Under the pieces are notes generated by a model. It saw only the letters and a program-made list of their open reading frames with translations, ran no database searches and was not told the DNA's origin. Shown piece after piece: positions 1-11,047 of a DNA stretch of 64,000 bases (the first letter of the stretch is position 1; every line of letters starts with the position of its first letter). The translations under genes and the position numbers were made by a program. The stretch covers positions 2,975,001 through 3,039,000 of the forward strand of contig CP110632.1 of NCBI GenBank assembly GCA_026210745.1, read 5' to 3'. Origin of the DNA: Exobasidium rhododendri. Its lineage: Eukaryota; Basidiomycota; Exobasidiomycetes; Exobasidiales; Exobasidiaceae.

Positions 1-1
1 G

Positions 2-3000
2 ATGATTGTTGATGAGATCCATCTGCTTCACGACGACAGGGGTCCTGTTTTGGAAAGTATCATTGCGAGAACAATTCGGAAGATGGAGCAGCTCAACGAT
101 GCCGTACGTCTTGTAGGATTGAGCGCTACTCTCCCCAACTACAAGGATGTCGCCACCTTCTTGCGCGTGAATCCGAAAAAGGGTCTCTTCTACTTTGAGT
201 CGTCCTATCGTCCCTGCCCGCTGAAGCAAGAATTTATCGGCATCACGGAAAAGAAGGCGATCAAGCGATTGCAAGTGATGAACGAGGTGACGTATGAGAA
301 GACGTTGGAGCAAGCGGGAAAGAATCAAGTCCTCATCTTTACACACAGTCGAAAAGAGACCGCAAAGACTGCCAAGTTCATCCGAGATCAAGCGATGGAG
401 AACGACACGCTATCGCAGTTCTTGCCGCAATCCGGTGCTAGTCGAGAAGTGCTGCAGACGGAATTGGAGAATGTCAAGGACACCAACTTGAGGGACGTCT
501 TGCCTTATGGGTTCGGTATTCATCATGCCGGAATGTCTCGCCCAGATCGACAATTGGTGGAAGACCTCTTTCAAGACGGTCATCTGCAGGTCCTCGTCTC
601 CACGGCGACCTTGGCGTGGGGTGTGAATCTGCCTGCTCACACGGTGATCATCAAGGGAACCCAGATCTACAATCCTGAAAAGGGCAGATGGACAGAGATC
701 ACGCCTCAAGATATGCTGCAGATGCTGGGAAGAGCCGGTCGACCTCAGTACGACACTTTTGGAGAAGGGATCATCATCACGAACCACAGCGAGTTGCAGT
801 ATTACCTCAGTCTGCTCAATCAGCAATTACCGATCGAGTCGCAGTTTGTTTCCAAGCTGGCAGACAATCTCAACGCGGAGATCGTCTTGGGGACGATCCG
901 GAATCGGGATGAAGCGGTGGCCTGGCTAGGATATACCTACCTGTATGTGCGAATGCTGCGAACGCCTTCTCTCTACAGTGTCACGCCAGATTATGCCGAG
1001 GATGATGCCTTCCTCGAGCAGAAGAGGGCGGACATCATCCATTCGGCGGCTATAATTCTCGAGAAGTGCGGACTGTTGCGATATGATCGAAGGAGTGGAA
1101 CATTCACCTCGAACGAGCTGGCCAAGATTGCGTCTCACTACTACATCACCCATCACAGCATGAACACGTACAACCAGCATTTGAAGCCGTACCTGAGCAT
1201 TGTGGAGCTGTTCCGCATCTTTGCTCTCTCCGAAGAGTTCAAGTACCAGGTAGTTCGACAGGATGAGAAGCTGGAGGTGGGCAAGCTGCTAGAGAGAGTG
1301 CCGATTCCCGTCAAGGAGTCGTTGGAAGATCCTGCTGCCAAGGTGAATGTCTTGCTGCAGACCTGGATTTCACAACTGAAATTGGAGGGGTATGTTCTGG
1401 CGGCAGATATGGTCTATGTCACCCAATCGGCCGGTCGTATTTTGCGAGCCATCTTTGAGATCTGTATCAAGCGGGGATATGCCAGACTCAGTCACATTGC
1501 ATTGGATCTTTGCAAGATGGTTGAAGCGAGACAGTGGAACAGCATGACCCCCTTGCGACAATTTAAAGGAGTGCCTGCAGACCTGATCAAGCGTCTGGAG
1601 AGGAAGGAGTATCCGTGGAATCGTCTAAGAGATCTCGAGCCAAACGAAATAGGAGAGTTGATCGGAGTTCCCAAAGCAGGTAGATTGATCCATCGACTAG
1701 TCAATCAATTCCCTCGACTGGAATTACAGGCATTCTTTCAACCTATCACGACCAGTCTCCTCAGTGTCCAGCTCACCATCACGCCAGACTTTCAGTGGGA
1801 TGAAAAGATTCACGGCGGTGCTCAAGCCTTTCACATCCTGGTCGAAGACGTCGATGGAGAAATCATCCTCTACCACGACATCTTCCTATTGCGTCAGCGG
1901 TTCGCCGAAGAAGAGCACAGCGTCACATTCACTGTCAACATGACGACTCCAGTTCCACCCAACTACTACATTAGCGTCGTCAGCGATCGGTGGTTGCAGT
2001 CGGAAGTGCGATTGCCGATCTCGTTCAAGAACCTCATCTTGCCTGAAAAGTTCCCACCTCACACTCCGCTTTTGGACTTGCAACCTCGTCCGATTTCTGC
2101 CTTACAAGACGTCGAGACACAAAAGCTCTACGTCAATCAATTCTCTACCTTTAACAAGATCCAGACGCAGGCCTTCCACGCACTCCATGCAACTGACGAA
2201 TCTGCTTTCATTGCTGCTCCCACCGGTAGTGGCAAGACGGTGTGCGCCGAGTTGGCGCTGCTTCGATTCTGGGCAAAGGAAGACGACGAGCTGAGCCGAG
2301 CAGTGTATCTGGTGCCCTTTACCGTCATGGTGGCACCGCTAGTGGAAGCTTGGAAAGCTAAGTTTGCATCTTTCAAGGGCGGCAAGGAGATTGCGTCCTT
2401 GACGGGAGAAAGCAGCGTCGACTTGCGCATCTTGGACACTAGCGATGTCGTTGTTGCCACGCCTGATCAATGGGACGTGCTTTCTCGTCGATGGAGGCAA
2501 AGGAAGAATGTGCAGAACATCGGTCTCTACATTGCTGATGAAGTGCACTTGTTGAGTGACTGGAAGGTGGGACCAGCATACGAGATTGTCCTTTCAAGAG
2601 CTCGATTCATCGCGGCTCAGACATCAAAAGCGACCAGATTTGTAGCGCTGAGTGTTCCTCTTGGGAATGGACGAGACATTGCAGATTGGTTGGGCGTGTC
2701 GAGCGGAAACATCTTCAACTTCAGCCCAGCATCTCGACCGATTCCACTGGAGGTTCACCTTCAATCGTTCAGCATTCCTCACTTCCCAAGCATGATGGTT
2801 GCCATGGCTAAGCCGGCATATCTGTCAATTGTGGAGCATTCTGCCAACGAGCCAGTCCTGGCCTTTGTTCCTAGTCGTAAGCAGAGTATCTTGACGGCTA
2901 ACGATCTGCTCGCTTACGTCATTGCCGACAGCGAAAGGCAAGAAGGAGGTGGCGAAGAGAGCCGATTCTTGAATATTGAATCAACGGAGCTGCAACCCCA

Positions 3001-4741
3001 TCTGGATCGCGTTCAGGACGAAGAGCTGAAAGAAGTACTGCAGTACGGGATCGGTTACTATCACGAAGGTCTCTCAAGAGGAGATGCTCGCATTGTTCAA
3101 AGGCTATTTGAAGCAGGTGCCATCCAAGTCGTCGTTGTCAGCAAGGAGATGGCCTGGAGCTGTCCCATGAAGGCTCACTTGGTTCTGATCATGAGCTGCC
3201 AGAGCTACGAAGGTCGAGAGCATCGATACGTCGACTACCCGATGAGCGACGTTCTCCAAATGGTCGGAAAGGCAACTTTGGGATCATCTGAAAGCGAAGA
3301 GATAACGAGCAAGTGTGTCTTGCTAGTGCAATCGACAAGGAAGGAGTACTTTAAGAAGTTCCTAGCAGAAGGACTGCCGGTGGAGTCTAGATTGAATTCA
3401 TTCTGTCAGGACTTCTTCAATTCAGAGATCGTGTCCAAGACGATTGATGACAAGCAAAGTGCCGTCGACATCCTGACCTGGACGTTGCTGTATCGACGAC
3501 TGATCATGAATCCTCAAGTGTATAATTGTCAGGGCAAAGACATGCAGCACATCGGTGACTGGCTGAGTGAATTGGTCGAGAGTACGCTGAACGACTTGGA
3601 AAGCTCAAAGTGCATTGCTATTGAGGATGAGATGGACGTCAGCCCGCTCAACTTAGGAATGATCTCCAGCTTCTACAACGTCTCCTACATTACCATCGAC
3701 GTCTTCAACATGTCGTTGAAAGGTCGCACAAAGCTGAAAGGACTGCTCGAGATTGTCTCTTCTGCCGCAGAGTTCGAAGACTTGCCCATTCGACAACACG
3801 AGGATGCCCTCCTACGTCGGATATATGATCGCCTCCCCTTCAAGCTGGACAAGATCAATTTCCTGAGCCCTTATCACAAGGTCTTTATCCTATTGCAGGC
3901 TCACTTCTCGCGACTTTCCCTGCCGCTCGATTTGGCAAAGGATCAAGAGATAGTGTTAAAGAAGGTACTGAACCTGTTGAGTGCATGTGTGGATGTGATG
4001 TCGAGCAATGCGCAGTTGAACGCACTGGTGGCCATGGAATTGAGCCAGATGATAGTTCAGGCGATCTGGGAGAAGGAATCACCGCTAAAGCAAATCCCTC
4101 ACTTTACAAGTGAAGTGATTCAGCGGTGCAAAGCAAAGGGAATTGAAGACAATGTTTATTCACTGGGCGACATGCTTCCTGATCTGAGCGAGAAGGAGAG
4201 AGGAGAGTTGCTGCAAATGACGAACAAAGACATGATGGACGTTGCCGAATTTGTGAACAACTATCCGTATGTGGAGGTGGACTGCTCCTTTGAAGTGACG
4301 GAAGATATAAAGGCAAGCGATTCGATTGTCCTGAATGTCCGTCTCAGTCAGGACGATGACGAGGACGAGAGCGACGAGGACGAAAAGATTGATTCCCCTA
4401 CCAAGCCCATCATTGCACCGTTCTATCCCACTGCCAAAACGTTCTGCAATTGGTGGGTCGTTGTTGGTGATAGCGCAAGCCGTAACTTACTCAGCATCAA
4501 GAAGGTCATCCTGAACAAGAAGGATGGGAACACGTTCAAGTTGGAATTCAATCTTCCAAAAGGTCAATTCGACAATCTGAAGCTGTATCTCCTGGCGGAT
4601 TCATTTGTTGGTGCAGACAGAGAGCTCAACCTGCCATCTTTGAGCATCTTGGAGGGAGAAGACAGTGACGAAGATTCGGACGACGAGGAAGACGACGACG
4701 AGGACGACGAAGATAAAGACACGGAGATGCTAGAAAGTTGA
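2..4741 (+). CDS. BRR2: Pre-mRNA-splicing helicase Brr2 (U5 snRNP), 3' part
   Basis: Only the last 1579 codons are present, and the gene runs off the left edge. Brr2 is the Ski2-like RNA helicase of the U5 snRNP that unwinds U4/U6 to activate the spliceosome in the nucleus. The visible part starts inside helicase cassette 1: DEIH at residues 4-7 of the fragment, SAT at 41-43, and motif VI QMLGRAGRPQYD at 240-251. A Sec63 unit follows. Cassette 2 keeps a Walker A (APTGSGKT, Lys 745) and DEVH at 846-849, but its motif VI is degenerate (QMVGKA), as expected for the inactive second cassette of this family. A second Sec63 unit follows, with an acidic loop and a roughly 30-residue Asp/Glu tail that is longer than I would expect. 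No intron is evident in the visible part. It converges on PDS5, 240 bp away. Confidence 0.95.
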   Translation: MIVDEIHLLHDDRGPVLESIIARTIRKMEQLNDAVRLVGLSATLPNYKDVATFLRVNPKKGLFYFESSYRPCPLKQEFIGITEKKAIKRLQVMNEVTYEKTLEQAGKNQVLIFTHSRKETAKTAKFIRDQAMENDTLSQFLPQSGASREVLQTELENVKDTNLRDVLPYGFGIHHAGMSRPDRQLVEDLFQDGHLQVLVSTATLAWGVNLPAHTVIIKGTQIYNPEKGRWTEITPQDMLQMLGRAGRPQYDTFGEGIIITNHSELQYYLSLLNQQLPIESQFVSKLADNLNAEIVLGTIRNRDEAVAWLGYTYLYVRMLRTPSLYSVTPDYAEDDAFLEQKRADIIHSAAIILEKCGLLRYDRRSGTFTSNELAKIASHYYITHHSMNTYNQHLKPYLSIVELFRIFALSEEFKYQVVRQDEKLEVGKLLERVPIPVKESLEDPAAKVNVLLQTWISQLKLEGYVLAADMVYVTQSAGRILRAIFEICIKRGYARLSHIALDLCKMVEARQWNSMTPLRQFKGVPADLIKRLERKEYPWNRLRDLEPNEIGELIGVPKAGRLIHRLVNQFPRLELQAFFQPITTSLLSVQLTITPDFQWDEKIHGGAQAFHILVEDVDGEIILYHDIFLLRQRFAEEEHSVTFTVNMTTPVPPNYYISVVSDRWLQSEVRLPISFKNLILPEKFPPHTPLLDLQPRPISALQDVETQKLYVNQFSTFNKIQTQAFHALHATDESAFIAAPTGSGKTVCAELALLRFWAKEDDELSRAVYLVPFTVMVAPLVEAWKAKFASFKGGKEIASLTGESSVDLRILDTSDVVVATPDQWDVLSRRWRQRKNVQNIGLYIADEVHLLSDWKVGPAYEIVLSRARFIAAQTSKATRFVALSVPLGNGRDIADWLGVSSGNIFNFSPASRPIPLEVHLQSFSIPHFPSMMVAMAKPAYLSIVEHSANEPVLAFVPSRKQSILTANDLLAYVIADSERQEGGGEESRFLNIESTELQPHLDRVQDEELKEVLQYGIGYYHEGLSRGDARIVQRLFEAGAIQVVVVSKEMAWSCPMKAHLVLIMSCQSYEGREHRYVDYPMSDVLQMVGKATLGSSESEEITSKCVLLVQSTRKEYFKKFLAEGLPVESRLNSFCQDFFNSEIVSKTIDDKQSAVDILTWTLLYRRLIMNPQVYNCQGKDMQHIGDWLSELVESTLNDLESSKCIAIEDEMDVSPLNLGMISSFYNVSYITIDVFNMSLKGRTKLKGLLEIVSSAAEFEDLPIRQHEDALLRRIYDRLPFKLDKINFLSPYHKVFILLQAHFSRLSLPLDLAKDQEIVLKKVLNLLSACVDVMSSNAQLNALVAMELSQMIVQAIWEKESPLKQIPHFTSEVIQRCKAKGIEDNVYSLGDMLPDLSEKERGELLQMTNKDMMDVAEFVNNYPYVEVDCSFEVTEDIKASDSIVLNVRLSQDDDEDESDEDEKIDSPTKPIIAPFYPTAKTFCNWWVVVGDSASRNLLSIKKVILNKKDGNTFKLEFNLPKGQFDNLKLYLLADSFVGADRELNLPSLSILEGEDSDEDSDDEEDDDEDDEDKDTEMLES

Positions 4742-4913
4742 CGTTGTTCTCATGCTTGTACTTCTACTTCTGCCTCGGTCAATTTCCTTTTCTGCTTGGG
4801 AAACCGCCTGTGAAAAGCTTGAAATTCAAAGGATGAGAAGCTCTCTCTGGTATAGTACATGAGCGAATAGGAAGAGGTGAATTTGCGGGGGCAGTGAATG
4901 GCACTACTGAGGG

Positions 4914-4914
<1 letters not shown>

Positions 4915-4956
<42 letters not shown>
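4915..4956. repeat. (TG)21 dinucleotide microsatellite
   Basis: There are 21 uninterrupted TG units in the 240-bp gap between the converging BRR2 and PDS5 genes. It probably lies in the 3' UTR of one or both transcripts. The Val-Cys and Thr-His reading frames across it are artefacts of the repeat. Confidence 0.97.
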
Positions 4957-4957
<1 letters not shown>

Positions 4958-4981
4958 CTTCGTATCTGTGTTTTGCTATAC

Positions 4982-7900
4982 TCATACATGTGCAGCAGCT
5001 TGCCTCCTTCTTTGTCGTTGTTCATTACGAGCGAGCTTCTCCTTTCTCACCTTGTTCTTCAACCGAGCTCCTCTTCCTTTGCCTTCAGCGCCTTCTTCTC
5101 CACCACTCTCGACCTCTTCATCTTCACTAATGTCTTCTTCCTTTTCCTCCTCCGCCTGACCGTTGGAGTTCTGGATGGACTCCTGCTCGGACATGTTCAC
5201 ATCCTCGTCGTAGTCTTCTTCGATAGACTCATCTGACAGCTCGCTCTCTTCGTCTTCGTCATCGTCCTGGCCCTTCTTATTCTTTCTAGCCCGCTTTGAG
5301 CCTTTCTTTGTCGAGTTCGCGGTCACACCGGCCGTCTTTGCTTTCATGTTGTTACTCTTCTTCTTCTTCTTCTTGTCCTCTCTCTTCGACGCTGCCGATG
5401 CTGCCGCTGCCTTGCGCTGATGAAATCGCAGAGTCAGCCTACCTTTTGTATCATCCCAGCATCTCGAAGGAATTCCATGACTCACCTTGGCGCTGCCTCC
5501 GTGGGCCGTTCGCTTGACGGGCATGTTCTGGAAGTGCTCGATAATCTCATCAGAAAGGAAGCCTCGTTTGTAGATCTGCCCCATGTTCATTCGATCAATC
5601 AAATCAGTCGTCAGTCAGCCTGTAGCCGCATTTTTCTCCCAACCCCCAACCCCCTCTGTGCTTCTTCTCACCTCATTCTGATCTTCCCTCGATGACATTG
5701 GTTTGTACAACTCCTTTGGCAAATCGACACGACCGGCCCAATTGCCGACACTGCAACCCAGAACGTCTGCTCTCTTTTTGATCAAGCACATTGCCAGTTC
5801 ACTCAACCGATAGATGCCTTCGCTCGCTTCTTGATCTTGGTCTTCGAAACCTTTGCATCGGTTGGCAATATAGTACAAGCAAGCCAAATTACTCTGATTT
5901 GCACAGCAATCCAGGTAGAAGTCCAAGTACTGTGAAGCATTCTGAAGGCTATCTAGATCGTTCAGCTTGCCGTCCTTGAAGTCGGGATAGTGATTGATCA
6001 GATGGATCAGTCTCGCGAGGCCCAGATCAAAGTATTTCAGTCGAAGCTCCTGCGTCATGATGGACTGCAATCTCGTACAAATCGACTGAACCATCGTCGG
6101 ATTTTCCTCGACCGGATCATAGGCAGTCATGAATCCTAGGATGTAGTAACGGGCAGGCAGATTACTGCTCCTCTGGATCTGGTAGTGGAGCAGCTTTTGT
6201 AGGAATCGATCTCGGACTTGAAATGTGGGATCTTGCACCGTCGTCGCAAACGTCTGAAAGTCATGCACTCCGATGTGGCTTTCGCAGCTTGCGTTCCTGG
6301 CCAACTTCAGCAGTGAAATGGCCGCCACGATACGAAATCGACCCCTTGTTGTTGCGTTGCTCTGCAATGCCTTGCCAGGTTGACCATGCTCAAGGCAGGT
6401 AAAGAGCAGCTTCAGCGACGGCTTGATCATCGAGTTGACGCCGTCTTGTTCTGCATACGCTACACATTGCTGTGTCAGAAATTGAATGGCAAGCACTCTC
6501 GCTCTCACTTCGTCGTTCATGTCTTCATCTTCCACCCAATCGTCCAATTCTTCCTCCGATTCCTCCGTCTTGCGCTTGTTCTCTTCCGACAGCGGCTTCA
6601 ACAGAACATGCTGGACGACCTTTTGCGCCATAGAAGCGCTGACATGGCGCAGTATAGGACTGGCACGCTTGACAAACTGCTTCAACGTGGCCATGACAGC
6701 CACTAGCTTTGCATCGTCGTACGCTGCCAGATCGTGAGCCATCTCTTCACAGACTTCCTCTACCATTTGCGTTGCCGAGCTCGAGTCACTATGACTGCTG
6801 AGCAAAGCAAGCAAATTAGCAGCATACTTTGCTTCTAATTGCGAACCTTCGATCGTCATACTACGGATTTTCTTCATGCTTGTCTTGTCCAATGTGATTA
6901 GTCCCTTTCCTGCCTCGCTCCCCTCCACCCTCGCCATGGCCATCAAGCAGATCGCTTTCACGTCCCCGTTCTTTCTTTCGTCACACACGATCTCGAGCAG
7001 CTGTGGAACGTGATCGAGAAACATGGTCGGCTGTGACTTGGCGACTGCCTTGAGCAGGTCGATAACTCTCTTCTTTATAGTCTTGCTGCTCTCCACGGCG
7101 TCCATCTTCTGTACTTTTCGCAACAGGATCGGTATCGAGCTGGTCTGGATGAAGGGAAAGCTGGCCAGTCGAACAACGACTGTCATGGTCGCATTGGCCT
7201 TTCCTCCACCACCACTTTGCAGCTTCTTTTTCATCTCCGTCATCGCCTTGACAAACGTCTTGAGATCGCTCTGACTGTCCATGATGACCTTCATCAGCTT
7301 GTATGATCGAGCGTCATTCTGCTTTGCAAAGCTGTTCAGGTCTCTGGCTGCAACGGAGACGTCGGAAAAGCTGGTGGCAATCACTTCGATGGAACGTAAT
7401 AACTTGGCTTTCGTCGACATGATCTCTTCTTGGCTTCCGTCAACGACACCGCCGTTGAATGCTTGACACGACTCGAGGAATTGGTATAGGTGTCGTCTCT
7501 GGTCAACGAAGTTGCTAATCTTGGCCATCAGAGTCGCATTCTCATCATCCAGCGATTGCAGGACAAGTAGAAATCGGTCGACCCACTTGGCCTCATCTTC
7601 CTGACCGAGTTTTGGAAGAGGCAAGATGAACCGCAGCAAGGTGTACTGCACCACGAATAGGGATCCGGCTACAGTCGGTAGAAACGCAGACATGACCTTA
7701 TTCGGTATCCACCCAAATTGTGCTATGACTACCTCGTTGCCTCTTTCAATCTCGGGATAGGCTAGAGAGAATGCTCTGCCGATGACCTCCAACGCTTCCA
7801 GTCTGACTGCTTCTTTTGTATCAAGGACCCTGTTCCCGAGCTCTTTCAAAGCGCTCAGGGAGACATGATGACAGAGCGTTTCAAAGTCCAGCGTCCCAAA

Positions 7901-9341
7901 CACGCTGATCATAGACAGCCGAATCTTTTCATCGCTGTCGATAAACTTTTGGACGATGTGTTCTTCCACTTCCGCTCTCAAATCAGGGTGGTGTATGATC
8001 AGACCTCTTGTGGCTTCGATCCAGAGCAGTCGAATCGACGAACTCTTGTCTACACTTCGGCTCAACCACGCCTTCCAAGTGCTCTGGTACTTCTGTGCAA
8101 GGTCACCATCTCTTCCTTCCTCTGCTACCTTTTCTGAGAACATCTGACCGAGTGTCTTGACGCTTGCCTCTCTGATCGTATCATTCTCCGCTCGAAGACC
8201 GTCCTCTAGGCGAGGCATGATGCTCAAGAGAACGGAGGGTGCGGACGCGTTGATATTGATGATGAGTGTATAAATCTTCTGAAGGGCTTGCTCCATGGCA
8301 GGCGTCTCCTCCTTTGAAGTTGCCTTTGCCATCTCCTTTGCGAAGTACTGCCAGATGGGTATTCCATTGATAAGAGTACTGACCGGTGTATGTTCATCCC
8401 CTCGCGCCGTCAACTCACCTGCCCGATACTGCCGTGTAAGCTACTGCTTGCTCCATTGCAGACAAGGGTGGCCAAACGAGATGCCACCGGGTTCGTCCTC
8501 TTGACGGTCGGATGAAGGTAGGCGATCAAGAGCTCTACTACCTTTTTTGGTACTGCATCACCTTCGAGGAGTAGATCGATAAGTAAATTCGAGACCAGCA
8601 AGACAATCCTGATGGGCGTCTCATTTCTGGAAGTTGATAAAAAAAACAATGAAATGAGCAAACGAATTTTACACACTTCGCTTGGACGGACTCTCTTGGC
8701 CAGACTTACTTCATCACTGCAAACAGGCCTGTGAAGTATTCGCAGATGAGTCGCTCGGGACCATCGATTTCCCACATCAACAGCAGTGACTTGACGTCGA
8801 CCAACGTCTGTAGCAGACTGGTAGCATCGCTAAAGACAGGACTCGTCGGCTTGTTGAGTCCGCCGTTGGTCGCCGTCAATACGCTGAGGAAGAATTGAAA
8901 GATCATCTGGAGATGGAGATTGCTTGTGAGTGATATTGCACACGAGCGCCCAGTGTCTTTCGCACTCTTGCTCACCGGCAGCTGGTCTACTTCATAGGGT
9001 GAATTTGGTGCATACAGTCGCAGCAAGTCGGCCAGGCAGCACGCCAAAGAGGCGCGAACCTCTTTCCCTTTGTGAAAGAGAAGCTCCTCTTTGATCAGCT
9101 CTTCTCGTGCGCTGTCCAGATATGCCTTGCTGAGCGAGTCAGAGCTGGGGTCATTCAGCTTCTTTTGCTCCACCTGTGTGCATAGGGTGACATGCTCATG
9201 AGTGAATAAATGCCGGACTCGCTAGTCTGTATGTGCAGCAAAATCTACCTTAAGCTCCTTGAGCAATTGATCGGTCGTCTGCCCCTTTCTCAATAGCTTC
9301 ACCTTCTTGGTTGGGACGATTGCAGTGGTCGCTCTGACCAT
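4982..9341 (-). CDS. PDS5: Sister-chromatid cohesion factor Pds5
   Basis: Pds5 is a HEAT-repeat protein that binds cohesin and controls its loading, release and acetylation. The model has seven exons: 9341-9249, 9173-8976, 8906-8710, 8626-8419, 8347-5672, 5575-5486 and 5416-4982. It gives 1298 residues, close to the usual length. The start is the ATG at 9341, beginning MVRATTAIVPTKKV. The family signature after a helical lead is clear (VRASLACCLADLLRLYAP, then PYE). HEAT repeats fill the middle, including HPDLRAEVEEH and FGWIPNKVMSAF. The C-terminus is a Lys-rich then acidic unstructured tail ending in Arg/Gln-rich sequence. Introns 8975-8907 and 5485-5417 are both 69 bp and free of stops, so retention would keep the frame. 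Identification is strong. The last two short exons are the least certain. Confidence 0.9.
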
Positions 9342-11047
9342 GATGGCTTGGCTTTCAGCTGAAGGGACCAGGGGACAGGGAAGCACGAAAGACAAGTGGA
9401 ATGACAGTGTTACTTGCTCACTTCGACCTTTAACGCGCTTCCCCCGACCTTCAATTAAGATTTTTTCTCTATCTGACGCGTCACCTTCAGCTCAGAGCGG
9501 AGCGCGATGGAAAGACAGAAAGCTTGCGCGCGTGGCCTTCTTCCCAGTCCCCGCAAAAGCCTGGAGAGAAGCTTCAGATTCTTCTGTTCAGTAGTATGTG
9601 GTAGTGATCTTGGGCTACCACAGTGTCGTACTTCTTTTCATCTCTCTTCCCCGTGTCATCTCTAGTCATTGATGCGATGGTCTTGTAGTCACAAGAGAGA
9701 CACAATTCTGCTCCTTCGTTAGACTCCTACTGGCAAGGAAGATGCTCCTCCTCCCACCCCCCTCGACTTAACAGGCGGCATCCCTTGGCTACAAGGTCAC
9801 CCGGACCAGAAAGACAACCGCACAAGGACGGCCGACATGCAGAGTGAGGTGTGAGTTGCTTTGTGTATTCCGTCATCGACTTAGGATCACGGTTGGATCA
9901 GACCCTCACTACAATGTGTGTCGTACAATAAGTGCTCCTAACCATTTTAGCGGGACACAAAAACAGCGTTCAAAAGGAAAAGGACAAGATTGGGTGCTGC
10001 ACCTGTGACGTAATGTCGGTGTAAAAAGGAAAGTCTAGACGCGCGATCCATGCAGCTAGTCAATTGCAACCACAAAAAGCGCCAGATAAAACAGTACGAA
10101 AAGAGATTAGCTATTCACGTCAGTCGGATTGAGTTCTCTTCTGCGATGCTTATTTGGTGCGGAGGGGAATTAGAAATAAAAGAAGGAAAATAAAGATTAA
10201 GCTTTAGGTTGGGTAAAAGTTTCGTTCTTGCAGGCCTTTCGCAGGCGCTGCATGCACTACAGTACTACTGTACTGCTATGATGAGGCAAGCCGCAATTGA
10301 CTAAGGCCTGTACCCTACTCCCCCCTGGCGTGCTTGCCCCGTTTGCAGGGCTGGTCTAGAGCGTCGTACCAAGATCCCCTCTGATCTTTGTAAAAGAGAA
10401 AGAGAGCACACAAACACACTCCATAGTCCTTACTCCTGCTACTGCGCACACGACTGAGAGAGAGAGTGATAGCGATTCCCAAATTAGTCTCATCTAGCAC
10501 CCATTTTGCAAGTGGCGCAAAAGCGATCACACCATCCTGCTTCTCGGTTTTTCACAGCGTGACATTTTTAACCTCACGACTTGTCGATATCGTCGCCTGT
10601 TGAGTAGTGCCAAATCTAAGACACAGCTGCTTCAACGACATATCTCATCGCATTCTCTCTTCACCTTCTCGATCTTCGTCCTGCAAGAAAACAGTTCATT
10701 CTCCGCCGCTGCAAAGAGTCGACCACCAGGTCAGGGGAAAAGACGTAGCAGCGTCCGAACTCGATAGGTCCACTGGCCTGAACCTTGTCCTTCGACGGAC
10801 GGGAGCAAGTGGCAAGGGAGCCGACCACAGGGAATCAACAATCTGTGAGACAAAGCGTGGAAGGCGTCCTGCGGAAGAGGACAGACGACAGTGGAGGAAG
10901 CCTACGGCATACCCGTTTCAAAAGCTCTGTGCTTTCCCCCAATTACACCAGGCGGCCCTTTAATTGCCTCGTCGTATAGGTTCCAAGGTCTTTGGTCATC
11001 ACCTACTCCATATTGGTTGCTACACTAGGGAGGCGACCGGCTTCAAG
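9342..11047. promoter_or_regulatory. 1.7-kb divergent upstream region, PDS5 / Hsp20-like gene
   Basis: No gene is supported here. The region separates the PDS5 start (9341, minus) from the ATG at 11048 (plus), so it must hold both promoters. An A/T-rich stretch lies at about 10170-10200 and a GA-rich run at about 10456-10468. Frames at 10607-10979 overlap one another, begin with no family resemblance and probably lie in the leader of the downstream gene. The long leader may contain a 5' UTR intron that I cannot place. Confidence 0.5.

Noticed and set aside
4894-5236. Open frames rich in Val-Cys or Thr-His
   Set aside because: They are made by the TG microsatellite and the antisense of PDS5; no start context or family fit.
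10607-10979. Open frames of 64-118 codons upstream of the Hsp20-like gene
   Set aside because: They overlap one another, have no family resemblance and probably lie in the leader.
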